Of a stretch of 64,000 nt of DNA, positions 57,705-64,000 are shown piece after piece. Made by a program: the position numbers and the translations under genes. How positions within the stretch are numbered: position 1 is the first letter of the stretch; each line of letters begins with the position of its first letter. The notes beneath the pieces are model-generated. The model was not told the origin of the DNA and did not search any database. It worked only from the letters and a program-made list of their open reading frames with translations. Source of the stretch: Deroplatys truncata (taxonomy: Eukaryota; Arthropoda; Insecta; Mantodea; Mantidae); contig CM060990.1 in the NCBI GenBank assembly GCA_030765065.1, forward strand, positions 218,211,290 to 218,275,289, read 5' to 3'.

Positions 57705-60149
57705 GTGAGAGGGGAATCTACGCCCGGTATCGTAGATCATCCGAAGCCCCTGTTATGGACGGTCTGTAGCCTGCGGATGGTGGTCGCTGCCCCCGATCCC
57801 CAGACCTCGCAGCCATACAGAATCATGGGCGGGACAATCGCCTATGTAAGCGTAGTTTGAGGTGTGTAGGCATGGTGGAACGAAATACAGGGTGCAGCTG
57901 CCTGAGAGCGGCGTGGCCGAGGCCGACCTTTGCCCTGACATGTGGAGCGAAAGTGACCCCGCGGTCGAGGGTGACTTCAAGGCATTTGGCCGAGGCAACC
58001 CAAGGGATTCTCCTCCGCCGCAGCCTCAGTGACCGCTCGGGCCGCCAGTGACGGACCTTCGTAAGGAGAAGCGCAGAGCTCTTCCCCGGGCTGATGGCCA
58101 TCCTCTACTTCTCGCTTCACCTGCCAATGCGTCGGAGCTGTCGCTGTAGTTGAGGGAAACAGAATCGGGCATTCTTTCTGTGCCACAATGAGAACGTCGT
58201 CCGCATACTGGCACGTAACAGTCCTGCGTTCCGTAGGGAAGTCAGACATGTAGGCCGCGAAAAGAAGCGGGAACAGTACATTGCTTTCAGGGACTCTAGC
58301 GGATACGGGACGGACTGATGAAACCTTCTCCTCCACTCTCACCCTGAATGTGCGATCTCGGAGGAAGCTGCTAATCGGGGCGAGATAAGGGGGAGGGATG
58401 TCTGTCTCCTTGAATTTGTACAAAAGACCTTGGTGGCACGTTGTGGCAAGAGCCTTCTCTACGTCCAGCAGCACCGGGATCGTCTTGAACTTCCCCTGGA
58501 AGCCCAGAGAAGCCTCGACCAATTGCAGTAGCCGTAGGGTCGTGGAGTGCCCGTGACGAAAACCGAACTGGTGCTCCGGGAAGAGGCACCTCTCCTCAAA
58601 GAGAGGGGTGAGGTGGGCTAGGAGCAACCGCTAAAAGACTTGAGACGGACGGGAGTAAGCTAATGGAACGGTAACTGCAAGTGAAGACCGGATCCTTGCC
58701 GGGCTTTAGAATGCATACCACCCTCGCTTCCTTCCAACTAGTTGGGAAGTGACGGAGATGGAGGCACGCATTGAAAATCCGCGTCAAGTGAATGAGGGAA
58801 GGTCCTGGAGCATGGGCGCCGTAACGCCGTCATGTCCAAGGAATTTGTTAGGGTTGAGTTTGCGGATCTCAGAAGCCACCTCTTTCGGGGCGACTATGGG
58901 AAGGTGAACCACCTCGTACCGCGGTTGTGGCTCCTCATAAAGGTAGTCTACAGTCGCCTCCACAAGATCAGTGAATTCTTCGTCCTGGGGGTCCTCCCGA
59001 GGTTCGAATTGCAATTCCAGGTAGCCTGCGAACAGCGTGGCCTTTACATGGGGCTCAAAAGCGAGTCTCCCTCCGAGTGACATGTAAAAGGTGCTGGTAC
59101 AGGATTTTATCCCTTCTTAAGGATTTAATAATCCGCCATGTCTTCTTTTCTTGAAGGTTTAAGCTTTCCATCGTGTTTTCTCAGACTACTTTCCTGTGCA
59201 CACCTTGCCAGGACTTTGAACCGCTGGTATACTGCCCCTATTCTAGAATGGAGGAAGCACTGCCATAGCCTCCGTACAGTGGCCTTGGATTTTTAGCAGC
59301 TGCTGGAGATTGGGGATAGTTCTCGGGGTAGGGAAGTCAGACGGGATGCGGTGGGTGTGTGCACGTATAGCGTTCAGGATCTGTTGGGAGAAGTCCGTCG
59401 CTGCCGCTTCCAACGCAATCGATGCGTGGCCGCGGGTCGACGGACTGGTTAAGTTCTAGAACGGCTGCATCCCAGTCTACCTCATTTATCCATTCTGGGC
59501 TGACCAGTGCTGGCATTGCAACGTTGGAATCCACCAGGACAGGGTCATGGTCGGAGTCCAGCTCGTTGACCGCCGAGAGGTCTAGATGGAATGGAATGTT
59601 TTTGAGATCATGATATCGGGAATCGCGGGCCGAATGAAACGTAGGCCCTCTCGGCCCGTGCGCGATTAGACTCGGGTCTCCGCTGATTGGGGCGGAAGAG
59701 CCCGCGACCTTTCTGGTTATGCGTGCGGCTATGCCAGTGCCCGTGCTTCGCGTTGATGTCTCCTGCAATGCAAACCATTGGGTGTAGGTTCAATAAGGTA
59801 CGGCAGTCTGCTTCGTAGAAGCGATGGTCTGGAGAGTCATATACTGCTATCAGAAGTGTCGAGCCCGCCAATGGCAAGCCGAAAGGCACAGGCTTCCACA
59901 TGCTGAAGTGGTGGGAGAGGGGAGGGTGTATGCGTGATGTGATTTTTTGATGAAAATAGCTGTACCGCCCCCCGGTCGGCCGACCCGATCTGACCGATGG
60001 GTGACGTAACTAGGCAGCGAGAAGTTAGTACCAGCAATCGGGTGCGTTTCACAGACCATTAAAACGTAAATTCCGTAGGAGTGAACATGCTCAACCACGC
60101 TGGGGTAATGTCCCCTTATTCCATTTGCGTTCGAGAACGCAGCTCTCAA
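57530..60149 (-). pseudogene. Jockey ORF2: endonuclease and reverse transcriptase
   Basis: The frame opens RAAFSNANGIRGHY at 60146, then VMVCETHP (catalytic E). MVCIAGDINAKHGHWHSR (59780 region) and ELDSDHDPV (59560) complete the endonuclease. RT follows with NPNKFLGHDGVTAPML (58830), ARVVCILKPGKDP (58720), HQFGFRHGHSTTLRLLQLVE (58560), LLDVEKA for palm A, RVPESNVLFPLLFAAYMSDF and the intact QYADDVLIV (58200). The tail has MILYGCEVWGSG near 57820. Breaks separate the two endonuclease halves, endonuclease and RT, and RT and tail. A (GT)n(GA)n tract at about 57653-57710 interrupts the C-terminus. Confidence 0.82.
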
Positions 60150-60174
60150 TGGCTTCCGGCGAGTCTGGTGGTCA

Positions 60175-61755
60175 TTACGAATCGGAACTTGGGAACAGAT
60201 GCTCCAGCGTTTCGAGCATGACTTTGTGTTTTTGAATGCGGCTCAATTGCGGGTTAGTTAGCTGCAGCTTGCAGTTGCGTAGCGCAGGTAGGTCCCTTTT
60301 GATAAGGTCACCGAACCACAGGGATAGGGCCCGGAATTCTTTCAAGTCTTGCTGGGAAATGGTATCGCCAAAACCTGCAAAAGACACCAGCGATGTTGGT
60401 TTGAGTGCCGGTGTTGCTGCGCTGGTTGTAGCCGGCGCACAGGTGGTCTCCGCGGCCGCCAGCAATTTTTGTGCCACCACTGTGGGCGGGGCCTCTAATT
60501 GGCTCGGCGCGGTTTTAGAAGACGGAGTTTTCCTACTGCTCTTCTTTTTCTTTTGTTCTCTTCTGGGCTGTTGGATGTTCCTGTTGTTGCTGGGTCACTT
60601 GTTGCGGCTGTGGCACTTCTTCAGACGTCGCTGATGTCGCCTTTGGGGCGCGAAGCTCCGTCCACTTACTGCAACGTATCCTCTGCTTTTTTGAGAGCGG
60701 CCGGGAAGGAGATACCGGGCAGACGGTTGGCGCTGCCGGAGCTCTTTGTCGGCGGCTCTCGATGATCCTCTGCCTCGTCACGCAACCCTTGTAGACACTA
60801 ACGTGGTTCTGGCGGCAGTTAGCACATGTCTTCTCCTTAAATGCCTTGTCGCAATCCCGTATAAGCTTGCGCTTACACGCCAGGCTGGAGTGGTGGAAGC
60901 CCATACATCTGTGGCGCTGCATAGGTCCACCCTGACCGTAAAAGCGTTCAACTTTCACGATAGCACCCGAACAGCGTCAATGGACTGAATCACGAAGCCA
61001 GGGACCTTGTCCACAACGACAAGGTAGAGAGGCATAGGAACCTTGACCGGGCCTTTCTCGGCGACGACAGTTTTCCTTAGCTGGGCCACAGCCGATTCAA
61101 CTATGTTGTGTTCTTCCAAGAGAGCAGCCCTGACATCGTCGGGGTGGCACTCGGAGTTAAGCCCGTATAACCCGGCGCTCAACGTGTGAACGCTGCGGCG
61201 AGTATGAATAAAAATTATGTTTTCCCCCAAAACCTGCTTTGCCACCTCGAAATCCTCAGGCGTAAAGGTCTGCAAGTGGACCTTGAGTGGCTTTCTCTTG
61301 GCCTCGAAGTCGCCTGTTATCTTAGCCCTCAGCCGCCGCATGACTCCTACATGGTCCCTGAAGGAGTCCGCTATGATCGGCAGCAGCTTTGCCTCCCTTC
61401 TGGATGGGGGTTATTGGTGTCCCTGTGGGAGTGGCTGCAAGCTAGCGCCCGAGTTGGGTTTGGAACCCGGGGATGCCCTTTTCCTTCCCTCGACGACACT
61501 GAATTCATCGAGATCGGACTACTCCCCCTCCGAATCAGGTAGAGGGGCGAGGGAGAGGAGAGAGGGGACAGCTGGTGATGTACCAGTTACGGTCCGCTGA
61601 TGGGCCGAAGCCTTCCTCTTGAACCCCCTGATCTTCCCCTTGGCTGGGTATACCAGTATAGGAGAGGCTAGGGTGCTTGGTCCAGGCTGTTGCCCGTCAT
61701 TGAGGTCCGTCAGCGCGGTTGCCCTGTGGCTGTTCGTAGAGAACCGGACCTCCAC
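60175..61755 (-). pseudogene. Jockey ORF1 (Gag-like)
   Basis: The start is at about 61755. An N-terminal basic, proline-rich part (61755-61522) ends in an in-frame stop. The same frame resumes at 61341 with MRRLRAKITGDFEAKRKPLK and FTPEDFEVAKQVLGENIIFI. At 60958-60533 come the zinc knuckles, CMGFHHSSLAC and CANCRQNHVSVYKGC, then a glutamine/lysine-rich segment. The C-terminal part (60480-60175) ends LETLEHLFPSSDS. Jockey ORF1 binds element RNA and localises it to chromosome targets. At least two stops and one frameshift. Confidence 0.75.
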
Positions 61756-61759
61756 AAAG

Positions 61760-61866
61760 TAAGCGTCTGCGCGAGCCCTATGGACCCTGGGTGAAGGACC
61801 GGCGGTCCTGGCCCTTGGCTATAGTCCTGCGAACCCGCTGTCTCGTCTCGTCTCGTCTCTGTCTGT

Positions 61867-61898
<32 letters not shown>

Positions 61899-62500
61899 AA
61901 GTCAGAATTCCAGGAAAGAAAGATGATAGAAGTGTGAAAGCGGGGATGAACCTGCTCTCGAATACAACCGCAGAACCTTAGCGAGAGACCGGAAACAAGC
62001 TATTACGGGATGTTAGGTCCACTGCTTGTCCGTCTGTGCACGACGATTTCTCTGGTCGGGCCTTTTCCTGGCGGGCAGGAAGAGGATGCAAGTCCACTGC
62101 TCGCCAGTGGATGTTGTGAAGGCGGCTCGCACTATTCGCGGCCGAGCGGCAAGCCAGAAGAGGGTGCATTGCCTAATGCTTGCCGCTATGAGGGCTACTG
62201 GTATCGTAGCAACTGCCAGAAGTTGCCGCTAGGTGCCGCTGAGGCGTCCCAAACTCCGGCGGATGATGGCGCTGACCTTGCCCAGGATGATGCAGCGTTG
62301 CCCCAGAAGAGCGCTGAAGACTCCAAAGTAGGTGCTTCTTCCTCGGCTCCACGATGCTGAATGAAATGTGAAGCGTATTAGTGATCTGTATCCATGACTT
62401 GCTGGTCGTTTACGTGTAACTCTGGTGGAAGGCCCGCCAATCCTCGCCCAGTCCAATCACGCTGGGGAACGGTCCGGCCGATCTACGAACGCTCTGTACC
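61760..62500 (-). other. Jockey 5' region with CTGC and GTCTC repeats
   Basis: GC-rich untranslated region. (GTCTC)n and (CTGY)n tandem repeats lie at about 61838-61897. The GC-rich sequence ends near 62505, which I take as the 5' end. Confidence 0.5.
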
Positions 62501-63217
62501 TCTGGAAAAATAAATTTTGAATCTTCATATTTTGGGGCAATTGTGCAAATTAATAATTTGTGAAAGAGGGATATTTTTCACACCCAACCGCTTAGCATTT
62601 GTGTGCAAATGCTATTGGTTCACCTAATTTCTTCCTTTTTCCCCTACCTCTTCTCGTGCTACCATCAAATTAATTGCTTCACGAGTATGAAACAGGAATG
62701 AGTTAGAACTTGATTAAAAGTTTCCATTTTCTCAATCTTTTTTGGCAAAAAAAATGTATAATTTTAAACGCATAGAAAGCTGTTTGGACGGTTTTCTATG
62801 AATATGATTGTAACCAATGTGAAGAGAGCTACTATGCTGAGTTTGAAAATATGAGAGAATTTATTAAACTTCCATATAAATAATGCAGGTGTATATGTAC
62901 TTCTAAATAAATGAAATTAACATATGCAACATCAAAATGGAGAACCTCAAAATAATACATAAATGTTTTCATAGCTCAGTTTAAATATTATACCTTTAAG
63001 CATTCCGAGCTACATGGAAATAAGAGCATTAATAAACACCTGCAATTACAAGAAATTTCCCCATTAGATATAGTTAGTACATTAATATAATCAATCTGTA
63101 TTCCAGTTGCACTGCTGGTCAACCTTATATGTATCAATTTAAAAACATAAAACGTATTCATAGTGAGTGCTTAAATAATTGTATTAAATACTTCTTGACC
63201 TTTTTTTCTTTTTTCAG

Positions 63218-63337
63218 ATAATTTTAAATCGCATGAAATTGATTTGGCAACATTTTCGTTCCTTACTGATGGTGATCTACGTGAAATAGGAGTGAAGGCT
63301 TTGGGTGCTCGAAGAAAGCTGCTTTTTATAATATCTG
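63218..63337 (+). CDS. BicC: Bicaudal-C-like exon: second half of the SAM domain
   Basis: The acceptor is TTTTTTCAG, ending at 63217. The donor is TCTG|GTATTG. Joined in phase 1 to the exon ending at 49215 it gives YI-NNFKSHEIDLATFSFLTD, then GDLREIGVKALGARRKLLFIIS. The EIDL, LTDGDLREIG and GARRKLL positions are the conserved core of the Bicaudal-C SAM domain; the same fold occurs in other SAM proteins such as ANKS family members. The frame is open and has no changes at core positions. The gene continues beyond the window. Confidence 0.85.
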
Positions 63338-63381
63338 GTATTGTATCAAGCTATCAAATTCCTATCATTCTGCTTTAGTTA

Positions 63382-63386
<5 letters not shown>

Positions 63387-63419
<33 letters not shown>
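63387..63419. repeat. (GA)n microsatellite
   Basis: About 16 GA units, some 50 bp downstream of the SAM exon. Confidence 0.95.
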
Positions 63420-63420
<1 letters not shown>

Positions 63421-63789
63421 ATGTGCACGAGCATTCTTTCCTCTACCACAAATCACTTCCATTTCTATAGAAGAAAGAACTCAGTGCAGTTAATTCTGTA
63501 ACATTTATCATAACTATGTATATTCTCCAAACAAATGTAGGTATTATGAATTCCAATTTTTTACAAATTGGACAAACTTGTTTTGTAATTGGTGGAGTAT
63601 TATATTATGAAAAAAATTAGTACACATAAATGAATAAATGTAATTCTCAAATCAGTAGAGGGACAAAAACTAATGATATCATATAAGAATGCCAAACAGC
63701 CTAGTGTACACAATAAATGAAAGCAACATTGTTTTTTCTCAATTTGGGAAGGAAATGCTAAACCAGCCTTTCATTGGTTAGCTTTTACA

Positions 63790-64000
63790 TAAACTACCCC
63801 CAGAGGCTTACTTCGTTAAGTACGAGATTGGCGGTTCCCAGGTCCCGAGCCACCGGTCCTCCGGGTTTCGGGGGTTGGGTTAGGGTTAACTACCCTGCCC
63901 GTAAAACAGTTGTGTTTCTACTCCCTTGGAGGATAGCCGGGGCGGCGCGGGGTCTCAGGTCGACCCCATTCGGAACCGCCATGAGGTTCGACCTGGCATG
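63790..64000 (+). mobile_element. 5' end of a LINE-like element, cut by the window edge
   Basis: An abrupt change to GC-rich DNA. The last codons read MRFDLAW-like from an ATG at 63980. This resembles the 5' leader and ORF start of insect LINEs whose ORF begins just before an endonuclease. Only the leader is visible, so the type is a guess. Confidence 0.4.

Larger units (their letters stand above)
57480..62500 (-). mobile_element. Jockey-clade non-LTR retrotransposon, nearly full length
   Basis: A GC-rich element in an AT-rich intron. From right to left it holds a 5' region (62500-61760), ORF1 (Gag-like with zinc knuckles), and ORF2 (endonuclease and RT), then a 3' region of uncertain end. 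The order, the ORF1 knuckles and the RT signatures are those of Jockey-type LINEs. Several frameshifts and stops. Base composition and moderate decay suggest a fairly recent arrival. Confidence 0.82.
49216..63217 (+). other. BicC: 14-kb intron of the Bicaudal-C-like gene
   Basis: GTAAGT donor and TTTTTTCTTTTTTCAG acceptor. It holds a Tc1-like element with its surrounding repeat, a Tc1/mariner-like element, a Jockey LINE and several CTTT arrays. In 49216-52660 I recognise nothing beyond a G13 run at about 51926-51938. 62500-63217 is plain AT-rich sequence. Confidence 0.75.

Noticed and set aside
63876-63896. Telomere-like GGGTTAGGGTTAA
   Set aside because: Only two partial units inside a GC-rich leader. 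Insect telomere arrays are TTAGG and far longer.

Overview
The window is AT-rich, intron-dominated eukaryotic DNA packed with transposable elements. It fits an arthropod, most likely an insect with a large genome. The lineage is inferred from the mix of elements: Jockey, CR1-like, Penelope, piggyBac, Tc1/mariner and Ty3/Gypsy. No bacterial operons, rRNA operons or CRISPR arrays are present.

Only one host gene is supported. It is a plus-strand gene represented by three short exons at 44493-44629, 49008-49215 and 63218-63337. The last two join in a compatible phase to encode a SAM domain closely resembling that of Bicaudal-C. The introns between them are 4.4 kb and 14.0 kb and are largely filled with transposons. 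No RNA gene is supported.

Layout. 1-6474: a structurally complete LTR element (729-6470, minus strand, 4-bp target duplication, nearly identical LTRs) that carries only a short gag fragment. 6640-10345: a LINE fragment split by an unclassified TIR transposon at 7753-10112. 10385-17967: three minus-strand LINEs, one broken into by another. 14579-21625: an old repeat block that includes a Tc1-like element, interrupted by a LINE and by a TTAA-flanked piggyBac element at 19101-21554. An inverted, uninterrupted copy of this block lies at 52862-54402. 21959-24156: a foldback element and two LINE fragments. 25690-29040: two Penelope-like copies joined head to head, one of them split by a deleted mariner. 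29400-30440: a Tc1/mariner-like relic.

32467-38349: a decayed Ty3/Gypsy element with diverged LTRs and a tRNA-derived SINE inside. 39600-43453: two opposed copies of a DUF7869-like transposase family, with a cluster of 18-bp iterated motifs. 46552-48656: a second, inverted copy of the unclassified TIR transposon, inside the host gene's intron. 55790-57050: another Tc1/mariner-like element. 57210-62500: a nearly full-length GC-rich Jockey LINE with 5S-rRNA-like modules next to its 3' end. 63790-64000: the 5' end of another LINE, cut by the window edge.

Nearly every element ORF is broken by stops or frameshifts. The candidates most worth follow-up are the ACAGGCCTGCAAA-ended transposon family, the cargo-poor young LTR element, the iterated motif array of the DUF7869-like family, the 5S-like modules at the Jockey 3' end, and the rearranged repeat block that gives a relative insertion history.
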